DNA of 64,000 nt. Source: Sphingobacterium detergens (GTDB lineage Bacteria > Bacteroidota > Bacteroidia > Sphingobacteriales > Sphingobacteriaceae). A model generated the notes under the pieces. That model had not been told where the DNA came from. It ran no database searches and saw nothing but the letters and a program-made list of their open reading frames with translations. Positions within the stretch are counted from its first letter, which is position 1; each line of letters starts with the position of its first letter. The stretch lies in NCBI RefSeq assembly GCF_003610355.1, contig NZ_RAPY01000001.1, positions 1,914,500-1,978,499 on the forward strand, given 5' to 3'. The position numbers were made by a program, and so were the translations under genes. This document shows, piece by piece, positions 7,993-18,500 of the stretch.

Positions 7993-9504
7993 TTATTTTA
8001 AAAAGTCCAACTGTACATTTCCTTTTGACAAAAAGTCATTTTCTTTGGCCAAATCGTATGCGGTTTCATCAAATTCGGTTTTCAGTTCTTTTTTTGCTCC
8101 CAAAGCGACCAGTGTTCTCAATAATGAATCGTCTTTGGCAATCAAAGCTGCTTTATGTAGTGCTGTGGTTCCTTCTTTATCCTGTGCATTGATGTCTACC
8201 CCCAATTCACTTGCTTTCTGGATCAAGTTTGAATTTTCCTTGGCTACAGCCAAGTGATAGAGTGTACTACCGTTTTTCTGTGGTGCTACGACATCCAGTC
8301 CACCAGCTTTAAGCACGCTTAATTTCTCTTTAAAATCATCTACCTGAGGACTATTGGATTGCGTACCCTGTTGTGGGCGTCCACCCTGCGGAGCTTCTTT
8401 GAAAGAATTAAACCAGTAAACAGCTAAGTTGTTGCCATCCTTGTCCAATAATTTGGTATCGGCACCGTTTTTAATCAAGAGCGCTGCGACCTCAGCTGTA
8501 CCATTACCCACCGCCTTGGTCAATGCAGATTCACCTTTCTCATTCACAGCATTCACATTCTTTGCTTTGGAAAGTAGCAGTTCCACTAATTTTGCGTCTT
8601 TGCCATTCGCCGCAACCATAAGCGCTGTATTGCCTTCGTTATCCGCCTTTGCAACATCAACTCCCTTATTTAAAAAGTAATTGATCACCGCCATATCTGG
8701 GCGGCGTACAAGCGCATGCAATAAAGTCGCACCATCTTTATTAATTGCCTTGGGATCCAATTTCAGTTTCTCTACCAAATAGGTATAGGTCTCCAGTCCA
8801 TTTGATGCTTGTCTGGATCCCTGCGTAGCAAAAAACAATGCATTGTTTGTCGGTTTTACACCACGAGCGATAAACTTTTCGACCAATGGCATGTTACCTA
8901 ATTTCGCTGCATAATCCGTAACGACGCGGCCGTATTCATCTTTATCTTGTATAGAAAGTCCCTTCTTGATAAAGTAATCTGTCAATGCAAGATCTTTATC
9001 AGCAGAAGCCGCCAGCATCATTAACGTGGCTCCACCTTCATATTTTTGTTTTGGGTCTACTCCAGCTTTAAATAAAGCATCATAAACAGCGGTATTGGTA
9101 TTTCCTGTCGACGCAGCATAGGCAACGATTGGGTAGCCATGGCTATCCTGATAGTTGACATCCGAACCTTTTGCAATTAGATAATCCACCAACTCAGCAT
9201 TACCACTTGAAGCAGCCCAATGCAGATAGCTCCGGCTATGGTGTGTTTTCTTCGTTACACTGTTCCCTTCTTGTTCAATCATGAATTTGACAACATCTGT
9301 CGGAGCTCCATTTAGGATTGCCATCGTTACGGGATCAAAAGATGCCGCATTGGGTTGTGAAGGGCTATTTCCTTTTGTAATTTCCTCCTTAACGGTAGGC
9401 AAAGTAGGTTTACCTTTCCAAAACTCACCATTCATCAATGAGTTTGTTTGTGCTTGGGCATAAGATGCCGCTAAAAGTAAAGCTGCTAAAAGTGTCTTTT
9501 TCAT
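7993..9504 (-). CDS. Exported ankyrin-repeat protein
   Basis: This 503-residue protein has a signal peptide (residues 1-18, [18 protein letters not shown]) and about ten ankyrin repeats through the rest. Clear units include [59 protein letters not shown] and [20 protein letters not shown]. Ankyrin arrays bind protein partners, so this is likely a periplasmic scaffold for the flavin electron-transfer proteins encoded behind it. It is first in the four-gene operon and its promoter must lie in 9505-9814. No catalytic domain is visible. Confidence 0.88.
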   Translation of the reverse strand: MKKTLLAALLLAASYAQAQTNSLMNGEFWKGKPTLPTVKEEITKGNSPSQPNAASFDPVTMAILNGAPTDVVKFMIEQEGNSVTKKTHHSRSYLHWAASSGNAELVDYLIAKGSDVNYQDSHGYPIVAYAASTGNTNTAVYDALFKAGVDPKQKYEGGATLMMLAASADKDLALTDYFIKKGLSIQDKDEYGRVVTDYAAKLGNMPLVEKFIARGVKPTNNALFFATQGSRQASNGLETYTYLVEKLKLDPKAINKDGATLLHALVRRPDMAVINYFLNKGVDVAKADNEGNTALMVAANGKDAKLVELLLSKAKNVNAVNEKGESALTKAVGNGTAEVAALLIKNGADTKLLDKDGNNLAVYWFNSFKEAPQGGRPQQGTQSNSPQVDDFKEKLSVLKAGGLDVVAPQKNGSTLYHLAVAKENSNLIQKASELGVDINAQDKEGTTALHKAALIAKDDSLLRTLVALGAKKELKTEFDETAYDLAKENDFLSKGNVQLDFLK

Positions 9505-9814
9505 TAGAACGTATTTTTTATTGATAATGAAGTCATCATGAACAACCGCTATTCCCGCTAGCTGTTTGTGAATATCGTATGGCTCTTGCTAACCTCAGCT
9601 GAATACAAATATTAAACCGAAGAATTAATCGCTTATTTAAATTAATTCTAAATTACTGCAAATCTAAAAAATATTCTGATACTAAAAAATTAATACAGAC
9701 TAAATTTGCTCATTATACACCCTTTTAGGATTTTTTTTATCCAAACCCAACAAGCCCAACTTGCAAATCCAACAAAATTGTCTTAGTTTACACTAACACT
9801 AAGGAAGCGACATA
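9505..9814. other. Divergent intergenic region, ankyrin operon and hydrolase
   Basis: This 310-bp AT-rich stretch separates two divergent genes and must hold both promoters. On the plus strand TAAATTTG at 9701-9708 fits the -7 consensus TAnnTTTG for the hydrolase, about 107 bp before its start, but no convincing -33 box precedes it. I see no strong repeat or RNA element. Confidence 0.35.
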
Positions 9815-10762
9815 ATGAATACGGTATCGTCCAATCTTTTTCCAATAAGTTCTTTTGAAGGTAAACCAAGCCATAAACTCTTCTACAGTATATTTGAACC
9901 TGTGAACCAAAAGGTATTAGCGACAATATTGATTGTTCATGGCATGCAGGAACATAGTGGCCGGTATCAAATGCTTGCCAATCATCTGACTGACCGTGGT
10001 TTTGCTGTACTCAGCTATGATCAGTTGGGCCATGGGAAGACCGCCGTGAATACAGATGGATTAGGTTATTTTCAACAATCTGATCCAGCAGAACAACTTG
10101 TGCAAGATGCGTTAACAATGAGCTCTGTCTTGCAACAAGACTATCCAAATCAACCGCATTTTATCTTGGGGCATTCAATGGGATCTTTTGTTACCCGCTG
10201 TGCTTTACAAACGGCAGGAGATCGTTTTAAAGGAGCAATAATCGTTGGAACGGGCGCACGACAAAAGGGATCCACCGCTTTTCGTATGCTGTTGGCTGTT
10301 CTCAACTCCTTTGCACCTAAAAAACGAAGCCGATTGATTAACAGCATATTTGATCAGCGTAATAATGCCGGATTTAAAAATGAACCCAATCAAAATAATA
10401 GCAACTGGCTGAGTGTCAACAAAGCGAATCGCATTGCTTTTATCGAAGATCCTTTATGTGGTGGTTTATTTACGAACAATGGCTTTTATACTGTATTGAG
10501 TTTATCGCTACGCGCGACAGATAAAGAACTGACAAAACGCATTCCGAAAGGTTTACCCCTATTATTTATTAGTGGACAGGATGACCCTATTGGTGATTTC
10601 GGAAAGGGAGTGGAACAAACCGCCACCCAATTACGTACGCAGGGACAGACCGATATTACTGTAAAACTGTACGAAGGCATGCGTCACGAAATACTCAACG
10701 AAGATTGCAGGGAAGAAGTCTTTCAATTCATTGATCATTGGCTTGACGAGCACTTAAGCTAA
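9815..10762 (+). CDS. Alpha/beta hydrolase, monoacylglycerol lipase-like
   Basis: This 315-residue cytoplasmic serine hydrolase has the nucleophile elbow GHSMGSF (Ser near residue 117). Upstream is the family's LIVHGMQEHSGRYQMLANHL segment with the oxyanion-hole HG. The acid Asp lies in FISGQDDPIGDFG, and the catalytic His is in EGMRHEILNE near the end. These features match the lysophospholipase/monoacylglycerol lipase group. No signal peptide is present. The gene converges on the acyltransferase gene and their 3' ends overlap by 9 bp. The natural substrate is unknown. Confidence 0.85.
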   Translation: MNTVSSNLFPISSFEGKPSHKLFYSIFEPVNQKVLATILIVHGMQEHSGRYQMLANHLTDRGFAVLSYDQLGHGKTAVNTDGLGYFQQSDPAEQLVQDALTMSSVLQQDYPNQPHFILGHSMGSFVTRCALQTAGDRFKGAIIVGTGARQKGSTAFRMLLAVLNSFAPKKRSRLINSIFDQRNNAGFKNEPNQNNSNWLSVNKANRIAFIEDPLCGGLFTNNGFYTVLSLSLRATDKELTKRIPKGLPLLFISGQDDPIGDFGKGVEQTATQLRTQGQTDITVKLYEGMRHEILNEDCREEVFQFIDHWLDEHLS

Positions 10763-11815
10763 TCGTCGCCCAAAGTATCTGCGGATTGGTTCATCGACAT
10801 ATTTTAGCAGCAAATACGAAAAAATAATCAGTAACAATGTCCCCAGTGTAATAATAAAGGACATTTGCTTTAAATTGGGCTGTTTCAGTTCTACATAACT
10901 CATAAATATCCAGATAAACGGATAATGAATAATGTAAAGTGGGTAGGAAATCTCTCCCAAAAATCTACAACAGGCTTTAAATCTTCCTTTCAAGTCCTTT
11001 GCTCCTATCCCCAACAAAATTAACAACGGAAAATAAAAAATAACCAGAATTGGATCTATAATTTTCCCATAGGCTTCAGAAAAGGGAATAAAAAAGACGA
11101 GACCTAGTAAACCTATGATCAGCAAAGGAGGTAACTTGTTTATAATTACCCAATTTGATCTAAAAATAAGTAAGCCCATAGAAAACGAAAACCATAAACG
11201 GATTCCACCAGCCCAGAAATTATCTGCACCAAAACCTACCGCCAAATAACCAGATTGAAATGCCACTATGCACAACGCTGAGGCAGACAAAATAACGAAT
11301 CCCCAAAGTACTTTATTGGAAAGACGCACCAACAGGAGTCCATACAGAAAATTTGCAATATATTCCCAAAAGAGGGACCAAGTGGGTGGGTTTAAATGAA
11401 AGAGATTAAAATAACGTTCAGGCACTGCTGGATAGGGTATCAATGTGCTACCACTCAAAAACATTCCTAACTTTTGAAAGACTGAAAAAGATGCAGCAAG
11501 ATCGCTAAAAGGATCGTATACAAATGCCAGTAAGCCAATCAGGCTACCCATCACAACCAAGGGATGCAACCTGATCAAACGTAATGCAAAAAACCTTTTA
11601 AGACCAATGTTAACGAGTTTATGATCATAGGCATAGGCGATCACAAAACCAGATAGGCAAAAGAAAAAATCAACGGCAAGGTAACTGCGTGGAATAAAAC
11701 TATTCCGGTAATCTGGTTGAGCTATCTCCATAAAGTGAAATAAAACGACAGCTATTGCCGCGACTCCACGCATTCCATCCAGTAATTCGAAATGTTTTCT
11801 TGTTTGATTCAGCAT
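10754..11815 (-). CDS. Acyltransferase 3 (OafA/YrhL-like) membrane protein
   Basis: This integral membrane protein of about 353 residues O-acylates surface glycans or other envelope substrates. The N-terminal family signature ELLDGMRGVAAIAVVLFHF is followed by the usual chain of about ten hydrophobic helices, including a start of YLAVDFFFCLSGFVIAYAYD. The open frame extends 23 codons upstream, but MLNQTRKHFELLDG at 11815 places the family motif at the normal position and is preferred. It overlaps the hydrolase gene tail to tail. It lies downstream of the GH43 gene on the same strand with an 84-bp gap, so it may be read through from the polysaccharide locus. Confidence 0.88.
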   Translation of the reverse strand: MLNQTRKHFELLDGMRGVAAIAVVLFHFMEIAQPDYRNSFIPRSYLAVDFFFCLSGFVIAYAYDHKLVNIGLKRFFALRLIRLHPLVVMGSLIGLLAFVYDPFSDLAASFSVFQKLGMFLSGSTLIPYPAVPERYFNLFHLNPPTWSLFWEYIANFLYGLLLVRLSNKVLWGFVILSASALCIVAFQSGYLAVGFGADNFWAGGIRLWFSFSMGLLIFRSNWVIINKLPPLLIIGLLGLVFFIPFSEAYGKIIDPILVIFYFPLLILLGIGAKDLKGRFKACCRFLGEISYPLYIIHYPFIWIFMSYVELKQPNLKQMSFIITLGTLLLIIFSYLLLKYVDEPIRRYFGRRLA

Positions 11816-11899
11816 GTATATTTTCCGAGGGAAATTGCAATGGGGACGAAGTCTTTGCCCAATTACGGTTATAAGGTTAATCAACTATTACTTTAAGAT

Positions 11900-12991
11900 C
11901 TATTTAAATATGGGAGCCTCTTTGGCTATGACACTGCTTGTCTCGCCTTCAATCCTCGGCCAATCTTCCGTCCAGATTACCTTATCCAATAATAGCATGC
12001 GACGATTACCCCCTGTAGAAACGCGTGGTCGTTTAGGGTCCATAGCGTGATAAAGTAACCAATCATTGCCCTGATCATCGGTTATAATCCGGGAAGTATG
12101 CCCTGTCCCAACAAATTTATCATTCCCCTTCAGCAATAAGGTTCCATTTCCCCTCTGGGCTAAATCACGACCTTCCCGATCCAAATAAGGTCCCATCAAA
12201 TTTTTTGACCGGCCAACGAGTACATGGTAACTACTTTTTTCACCTTCGCAACAGGAGCCCTTTGAGCCGATAAAGTAATAATAGTCTTTTCTTTTATGGA
12301 TCACCACAGCTTCAAAATCACCCGCTGCAACTTTAAATTTCTTATTCAAATCTGGTACTTGCGTTCCATCGTTATCCAGAGATACTCCATAAGTTCCTTG
12401 TGTAGCGGCATCGCTAAAACTTCCCCAGAAGAGGTAGTTATGGCTCTTTTCCCTAAAAAAATAGGGATCTATCGAATTAGGCACATCGATCGATTTACTA
12501 TCGAACAGTTTGCCCCGATCTATAAATGGCCCTTCGGGTTTATCCGCTACAGCAACTCCAATACCTGGATTAGGATCACCCCAGGTGGAGTACGCATAGT
12601 ACATCACATATTTTCCATTCAATAATACCACATCAGGTGCCCAAATCCCACCTTCTGACTTCCAATTTGGTTTGGCCGAAAATGCTGTCCCGATCCAGGT
12701 CCAATGCACCAAATCTTTGGATTGCAAAATAGAAACTAGACGCTGCCCTTTGCCATCACCCCAGTTGTCCGCCGTCCCATAAGCATAAAATAACTTATTC
12801 TGCAGATCACGTACCACCGTAGGGTCCGCAAGTATCGGTTCAAAAACAGGATTTATATAGGTTGTCTTCTTTACGGACGCCCCTGTGGTCTGTATAGTTT
12901 GTGCACCCGAACCTGAAGAACTTTTACAGGAGCTCAACAGGCACAGGTACAAAACTCCACTACAATATTTTAGCAAGGTTAACTGCAACAT
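11900..12991 (-). CDS. GH43-family glycosidase lipoprotein
   Basis: This 363-residue five-bladed beta-propeller hydrolase has a lipoprotein signal (lipobox LSSC at about residues 19-22, followed by a Ser/Gly linker). The three GH43 acidic residues are visible: the base Asp in ILADPTVV near 55, the modulating Asp in GGIWAPDVVLLNGKYVMYYA near 120 and the acid Glu in AGDFEAVVIHKR near 223. Members remove or cut alpha-L-arabinofuranosyl or beta-xylosyl units. It is the last enzyme of the minus-strand group GalM-GH127-GH2-GH43. The adjacent GH127-like gene makes an arabinose-containing substrate likely, but the exact specificity is open. Confidence 0.85.
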   Translation of the reverse strand: MLQLTLLKYCSGVLYLCLLSSCKSSSGSGAQTIQTTGASVKKTTYINPVFEPILADPTVVRDLQNKLFYAYGTADNWGDGKGQRLVSILQSKDLVHWTWIGTAFSAKPNWKSEGGIWAPDVVLLNGKYVMYYAYSTWGDPNPGIGVAVADKPEGPFIDRGKLFDSKSIDVPNSIDPYFFREKSHNYLFWGSFSDAATQGTYGVSLDNDGTQVPDLNKKFKVAAGDFEAVVIHKRKDYYYFIGSKGSCCEGEKSSYHVLVGRSKNLMGPYLDREGRDLAQRGNGTLLLKGNDKFVGTGHTSRIITDDQGNDWLLYHAMDPKRPRVSTGGNRRMLLLDKVIWTEDWPRIEGETSSVIAKEAPIFK

Positions 12992-13093
12992 TTTATCATT
13001 TTTATTTTATCCCGATACTTCCACACATTGTATCTGGAAAATTATTTCTAAGCTGCTACAGCCTCCATTGATGGAGTCCAAGCATTAACTGAC

Positions 13094-14938
13094 TTACTTC
13101 GTTGGCGCTTGATATAGGGCCTGATGGGCAGTATTTAATTCCGCTTCAGGCATTTTTACCACCTTACGATCATAAGTCATTAAACCATTGGTTTCCACCT
13201 CCACATCTGTGGTCTGTGTATAAACTGCAGCTGACAATCCCATTGGAATTAGTCGCGTCAGATCACGGATGAGTTGCTTATATCGTTCGAGAAGTTCGGT
13301 TTTATTTTTAAAGCTTTGGTAGCCCCAGTTATCCTTTTGCTGCCAGGAATGACCATCTATCGGCAGCCCCAGTCCACCAAATTCGCCCAGTGCCAGCACC
13401 TGGTTTGCACCAAATATTTTTGGATCGGGCATCGCTGCATCCGGGTAATTGTGTATATCCAGTATATGACCTGTTTCCATAAAATTACCACCACTGGCAC
13501 TGTTTACCAATCGGGAAGGATCATTGGCCATTGTCCATTCGGTAATCTCCTTTGTCTTAAACTGACCCCAAGCTTCATTAAAAGGTACCCAGATCACAAT
13601 GCTCGGGTAATTGTGCAGCACGTCCATGATGGTCTTCCATTCTTTTCTGTAGTATCCTTCTGACTCCTGCGAACGTGCTTTATCCCGATTCCCACCTGAT
13701 ATTTTTCCAGGTTGCATATCCCAATGATTTCCCCCCAGGTCACCACTTGGCATATCCTGCCACACAAGCATACCGATACTATCACAATAACGATACCAGC
13801 GTGCGGGTTCAACTTTAATATGCTTACGGATCATATTGAAACCCATTTCTTTCGTCTTGATCACATCAAATTTTAAAGCTTCATCCGTAGGAGCTGTATG
13901 CAAGCCATCAGGCCACCAGCCCTGATCAAGTGGTCCATATTGAAAGGTAAACTTGTTGTTCAACAGCATGCGTTGTATCCCATTTTCGTCTTTTTCCATT
14001 GAAATCTTACGCATGGCAAAATAGCTTCTTGCTTGATCAATGACCTTACCCTTGCGAAGTAACTGAATTTCCAGGTCATAAAGTTTTGGATTACTCGGTG
14101 ACCAGGCTTCCAAATTTGGGACAGAAAGTTCAAAATCTGCATTTGGTTGCCCCACTTGTTCTTTAATAACTTGCGTTCCATTTAATGCGCGAACTTTGAT
14201 TTCATCACCCGCTTGACTACCTGCTACTGTGGCCTGAAAGGCAAGTACACCTTCATCTAATTTTGGCGTCTGTTTTGTTTTCACAATGTAAGTCTTTGGT
14301 ACGCTTTCTAACCATACCGTTTGCCATATCCCTGTAACCGGTGTATACCAGATTCCATTGGGACGGTTAACCTGTTTACCCCGTGGCTGTGGTCCATCAT
14401 CGGTAGGATCCCATACACGGAGCGCAATTTCCTGCTTGGCTCCTTTTTTGAGATAAGAGGTCACATCCATCGTAAAAGGATCGAAACCACCTTCATGTCT
14501 TCCGACCAATTGATTATTTACATAGACATCACATTGCCAATCCACCGCACCAAAATGGAGCAACACATTGTTTTTGTTGACAGACTTGTCCAAAGTAACC
14601 GTATTCGTATACCAAAGGGCTTTATCCTTGCCAACTTCCTTACCTACCCCAGAAAGGGCAGATTCTATGGCATAAGGAACCAAAATACTTCCATCCCACT
14701 GCTGAGGAATTTCTTTTGTATTTACTGGGGTAATGGCATATTTCCATAAACCATTTAAATTTTGCCAGTTATTGGTTCTCACCAGTTGCGGTCTTGGGTA
14801 TTCTGGATGGGGCTTCTGTGCTGTTACTTTTTCACCCCAAGGCGTCAGAATGTGTGAACCAACAGGCTTCCATTCCTGCGCAAAATTCAGTTGAGCAGCC
14901 ATCATCAGACTGGCAAAAAATAAGGTTTTCTTCATCAT
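13094..14938 (-). CDS. GH2-family beta-glycosidase, exported
   Basis: This 614-residue protein has a signal peptide (residues 1-20, ending NFAQ), the GH2 sugar-binding jelly roll (about 45-215), an Ig-like domain (about 220-315) and a TIM barrel. The acid/base is Glu455 in WVPFNEAWGQ and the nucleophile is Glu519 in ALGEFGGLG. The barrel-start motif FNMIRKHIKVEPARWY is also present. It is shorter than LacZ and lacks the C-terminal domains, like many polysaccharide-locus GH2 enzymes. Activity could be beta-galactosidase, beta-glucuronidase or related. The aldose 1-epimerase in the group mildly favours galactose release. The gap to GH127 upstream is 29 bp. Confidence 0.88.
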   Translation of the reverse strand: MMKKTLFFASLMMAAQLNFAQEWKPVGSHILTPWGEKVTAQKPHPEYPRPQLVRTNNWQNLNGLWKYAITPVNTKEIPQQWDGSILVPYAIESALSGVGKEVGKDKALWYTNTVTLDKSVNKNNVLLHFGAVDWQCDVYVNNQLVGRHEGGFDPFTMDVTSYLKKGAKQEIALRVWDPTDDGPQPRGKQVNRPNGIWYTPVTGIWQTVWLESVPKTYIVKTKQTPKLDEGVLAFQATVAGSQAGDEIKVRALNGTQVIKEQVGQPNADFELSVPNLEAWSPSNPKLYDLEIQLLRKGKVIDQARSYFAMRKISMEKDENGIQRMLLNNKFTFQYGPLDQGWWPDGLHTAPTDEALKFDVIKTKEMGFNMIRKHIKVEPARWYRYCDSIGMLVWQDMPSGDLGGNHWDMQPGKISGGNRDKARSQESEGYYRKEWKTIMDVLHNYPSIVIWVPFNEAWGQFKTKEITEWTMANDPSRLVNSASGGNFMETGHILDIHNYPDAAMPDPKIFGANQVLALGEFGGLGLPIDGHSWQQKDNWGYQSFKNKTELLERYKQLIRDLTRLIPMGLSAAVYTQTTDVEVETNGLMTYDRKVVKMPEAELNTAHQALYQAPTK

Positions 14939-14967
14939 AAAAATCGTTATGTCATTTATATCTTTAA

Positions 14968-17013
14968 TTACTTTACTGTTGGAAACGCCGCAATACGTAA
15001 GCGGGCGGCACCCATAGGAATCAATTCTACTTCCTGTACCGCAGCTTGACTCGCTACAGGGCTCAATGGCAATACTCCTGTCAATCCATTTTCATCTATT
15101 TTCCAACCATCAATTTTTTTTGCTTTGACCAGAATGGAAATCGGTACTGCGTCCGCTTCGAACGGGAAGGCATCTTTGGGCCAAGCCCGCTTGACCACCT
15201 TCAATTGATCCGGTGCTGTTAGCTGATTTTGAACAAGACCATAATTCCAATCACTTGCCGGAAGGATCTCATAGGAAGGCCATTTTGTCGGATCAGCGGT
15301 TTCCTGCCATTTTGAGTCTCCAATGGCAGAAGCTTTACTATCCTTCTGCACATAATTCTCCTTGATTTTCAAAGCGTAGGTCAATGGTCCCCTCTGGATA
15401 CTCACCGCATTTTTATTCGCTGTCCAGGTATTCAATACAATGGACATCGGCAGCGAAAGTTCAACCTGATCGTTATCTTTCCATTTTCGATCAATCCGGA
15501 TATACTTTGCCCCCGATTCAACCTTTTCTGTCTTGCCATTAATTTTGATCTGCGCCTGTTTTGCCCAAGCCGGAATCCGCAAGTAAAATGGGAAATCAAT
15601 TGTCTTTCCATTTGTTCCGATGACAAAGCGAATAGCTTCTTCAAATGGATAATTAGAGCTTTGTTGAATTCGGATCTTTTGATTATTTCCGACCTTAATA
15701 TCTGCATTGGAAGCTGCATATAATACCGCGGCAACACCATTATCGTTTGTTGCCATATAGAGATGCTCCGCATAATACGGCCATCCCTGACTATGGTTGT
15801 GCTGGCAACAACGTGAACTAAAGGGATTCATCATCAAAAATGGACCATTGTTATCAATGCCCGGAGCATGATTATGGCTATCGCTAATGCTCATATTGGG
15901 GCTGGTGATATAACGTAGTGCCTTAAAATCTGCTGTTACTGCTGCGGGATATGTATTGAAGGCCACATCTTCAGCATGATCAGCCCAAAAAGGATCTCCT
16001 GTTATTCCCAGCAGGATCTCATTGGAAGCCATTTGTTCAACCATACCACAGGTTTCGACGCCCTGCCGTGGGTCTGTATACCCTGGACGGGCATTTTCAT
16101 CAGCACCAAACATGCCACCCGGCACCTGACCGAATACCTGTCTGACAAAGTGAAAATTAGCGTAGGTCGCCTTCAGGTCGTCGCTTGATTGGCTCTTAAG
16201 ATAGTAGGTAGCCGGCTCTCTGAAACACTGTGCAATATTGACATTGTGCCAATTGGGTAAATCATTCTTTTGTCGCCAATTTGCTGTATTGCGATGGATT
16301 TTATCGGCCAAATCCATAAGCCATTCATTCCCTTGCGTCCTATTATAAAGCCAATAGACTGACAATAAATTGTCTCCACCACGACTGTTCTCCCAATAAT
16401 CTTTTAGAAAAAAACTATCCGGTAAACTTGCCTGCCACTTAAAGTAATTGGTCATCAAGGTCAGGACACGTGGATCAGCACTATATTCGTAATACGATTG
16501 CAAACACCAAAGCATAATCATATTACCCCATAAATCCGGTTTATTGTTACGCAGCATCAAGGGCCCAAAGTAGCCATCTGGACGTTGGCTTTTAATTGCT
16601 GCTTCCAACCATATTTTTGATTCAGCTATTATTTTGGGATCTTTCAGAATATAGCCCAGGTTTGCATAACCTTTCAACCAATAGGGAACTTCCTCCCAGC
16701 CATAGTCTCCTTTTCCATCCGAACTCAACCAGGCATTGTTTTTTTTGGATAACCATGCGCTAATCTCACCCAAATGTCCCGTAAGGCCATTTTTCTGTAA
16801 TTCCAAATATTTCCCCAACCAACCTTGAGGAACAATGCTACCCACAGGCAGTTTCAGCAGCGCATTCTGTTTTAATGGTAAACGGTTATTAATATAGTTT
16901 AAATTCTTCCCTTCAACAGGTAGCTGATCAACAGCGATTACGGCATTGTTTTGCGCTGAACTTAGAAAACAAATTCCAATTAAATAAGATAATAGGCCTA
17001 TTTTTTTTGTCAT
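14968..17013 (-). CDS. GH127/GH146-like beta-L-arabinofuranosidase
   Basis: This 681-residue exported enzyme has a signal peptide (residues 1-20) and an (alpha/alpha)6 barrel of the former DUF1680 type. The cysteine-based catalytic centre is visible: Glu320 and Cys322 in GVETCGMVEQM, and Cys402-Cys403 in SSRCCQHNHSQGWP. These correspond to the Glu, Cys and Cys-Cys zinc ligands and cysteine nucleophile of the GH127 enzyme HypBA1. Members release beta-L-arabinofuranose from plant hydroxyproline-rich glycoproteins or pectic side chains. It is second in the group behind the epimerase. Assignment among GH127, GH146 and related families needs a profile search. Confidence 0.82.
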   Translation of the reverse strand: MTKKIGLLSYLIGICFLSSAQNNAVIAVDQLPVEGKNLNYINNRLPLKQNALLKLPVGSIVPQGWLGKYLELQKNGLTGHLGEISAWLSKKNNAWLSSDGKGDYGWEEVPYWLKGYANLGYILKDPKIIAESKIWLEAAIKSQRPDGYFGPLMLRNNKPDLWGNMIMLWCLQSYYEYSADPRVLTLMTNYFKWQASLPDSFFLKDYWENSRGGDNLLSVYWLYNRTQGNEWLMDLADKIHRNTANWRQKNDLPNWHNVNIAQCFREPATYYLKSQSSDDLKATYANFHFVRQVFGQVPGGMFGADENARPGYTDPRQGVETCGMVEQMASNEILLGITGDPFWADHAEDVAFNTYPAAVTADFKALRYITSPNMSISDSHNHAPGIDNNGPFLMMNPFSSRCCQHNHSQGWPYYAEHLYMATNDNGVAAVLYAASNADIKVGNNQKIRIQQSSNYPFEEAIRFVIGTNGKTIDFPFYLRIPAWAKQAQIKINGKTEKVESGAKYIRIDRKWKDNDQVELSLPMSIVLNTWTANKNAVSIQRGPLTYALKIKENYVQKDSKASAIGDSKWQETADPTKWPSYEILPASDWNYGLVQNQLTAPDQLKVVKRAWPKDAFPFEADAVPISILVKAKKIDGWKIDENGLTGVLPLSPVASQAAVQEVELIPMGAARLRIAAFPTVK

Positions 17014-17171
17014 TATTGGCTTGATTAGTTTTATAACTGATTACCCAAAATTAAACTTTAATCGATGAGTTAGATGATTGATTTTTCTCAAAACACTGCC
17101 TATTTGTATCAATAGAAGAAAGCACATCTCTATCGAGATGTACTTCCAAAACCAATCATTATTAATATGTA

Positions 17172-18335
17172 TTATTTTACCGAAAAACGATACAGGGATT
17201 TCGTTTGATAGACTTGTCCAGGACTTACAACTGTCGTTGGAAAGTTGGGTTGATTTGGTGCATCTGGAAAATGCTGTGGTTCGAGACAGAAAGCTGTTCG
17301 GAATGAATCCTTTTTCCCGTTTTTCAACTGCACTTGCTCATTCATAAAATTGCCACTATAGAATTGGATCCCCGGTTCATTCGTCAAGATATCCATAACA
17401 ATACCAGATTTATCACCTACAACATGTGCGGCTTTATACCATTCACCCTCTTTGTCTTTGTTCAATACAAAATTATGGTCATAACCTTTCCCATAACTGA
17501 GTTGCTGATCATTGGTATTAATATCTTTTCCGATAGCCTTGGGCGCAGTAAAATCGAAGGGAGTTCCTTTCACTGCTATCAATTGGCCAGTAGGTATCAA
17601 TGTACTGTCAACGGGCGTATATTGATTGGCAAACAATTGAAGTTGATGGTCTAGTATTGTACCACTACCCTCTCCATTCAGATTAAAGTAAGCATGATTT
17701 GTTAAGTTAATGACTGTTTTTTTATCTGTTTCGGCACGATAAGCAATCATCAATTCATTATTGTCATTCAGCGAATAGGTAACTTCCATCTGAATATTAC
17801 CCGGAAACCCTTCCTGACCATCCGGCAATGTATAGGTGAAAGTAAGGGATGACTGATCGGCCTTCTTTAAGACCCAATGCGCAAAATGTACGCCCTTAAA
17901 ACCGCCATGCAATGTATTCGGACCATTATTCACCGCCAATGTATAGCTCTTATCATCCAATTTAAATTTTCCTTTTGCAATCCGATTGCCAAAAGGCCCT
18001 ACAATTGTTCCAAAAAATGGTTCTTTAGGATTATTGTAATCACTGGCTTTCGCGAATCCCAAAACCACATCACACAATTTCCCCTTATTATCAGGCACCC
18101 AAAGGCCAACCAGTCGTGCTCCATAATTTGTAAAATAGGCCTGTACACCATTCTTATTGGTTAATTCGTATAAATAGACTTTTTTCGTATCAATCGTTGT
18201 GCTAAATGATGAAGTGTCCATCAAGGCTGCGACACTGTCGTTTGGGGTGGTTTTTGAACTATTCGTTTGCTGACAAGACAGGCAACAATAACTAAGTATA
18301 CCAGCAATACCCAGCAACATCAATTTTCCTTTCAT
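17172..18335 (-). CDS. galM: Aldose 1-epimerase lipoprotein
   Basis: This 387-residue mutarotase interconverts alpha and beta anomers of galactose and similar sugars. A lipobox (CLSC, about residues 18-21) makes it a surface or periplasmic lipoprotein rather than the usual cytoplasmic form. Catalytic and binding residues are seen in NTLHGGFKGVHFAHW, NLTNHAYFNLNGEG (His) and AFCLEPQHFPDAPN (Glu). It heads the minus-strand enzyme group and is divergent from the sensor gene, sharing a 165-bp promoter region. Export of the epimerase suggests that sugars are released outside the cytoplasm. Confidence 0.9.
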   Translation of the reverse strand: MKGKLMLLGIAGILSYCCLSCQQTNSSKTTPNDSVAALMDTSSFSTTIDTKKVYLYELTNKNGVQAYFTNYGARLVGLWVPDNKGKLCDVVLGFAKASDYNNPKEPFFGTIVGPFGNRIAKGKFKLDDKSYTLAVNNGPNTLHGGFKGVHFAHWVLKKADQSSLTFTYTLPDGQEGFPGNIQMEVTYSLNDNNELMIAYRAETDKKTVINLTNHAYFNLNGEGSGTILDHQLQLFANQYTPVDSTLIPTGQLIAVKGTPFDFTAPKAIGKDINTNDQQLSYGKGYDHNFVLNKDKEGEWYKAAHVVGDKSGIVMDILTNEPGIQFYSGNFMNEQVQLKNGKKDSFRTAFCLEPQHFPDAPNQPNFPTTVVSPGQVYQTKSLYRFSVK

Positions 18336-18500
18336 TTGTTATGATTTAATGGTTTATAATCTTTATTGAATGACAAATGTGTTGTTTTCTATATTTTTTA
18401 TAATTTTATTGGTTACAATACAAATACTAAAATCCTAATTTTTTTTATTTTTTTGGGATTAAATTGTTTCAATTTTGAGCTATTTTGTATCAATAACCAA

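Noticed and set aside
8045..8680. Plus-strand Ser/Ala/Phe-rich frames opposite the ankyrin gene
   Set aside because: They are antisense shadows of the repetitive ankyrin coding sequence and have no promoter or conserved domain.
17124..17141. Hairpin ACATCTC-TATC-GAGATGT between galM and the GH127-like gene
   Set aside because: A seven-base stem without a clear T run; could be an attenuator but is not supported well enough.
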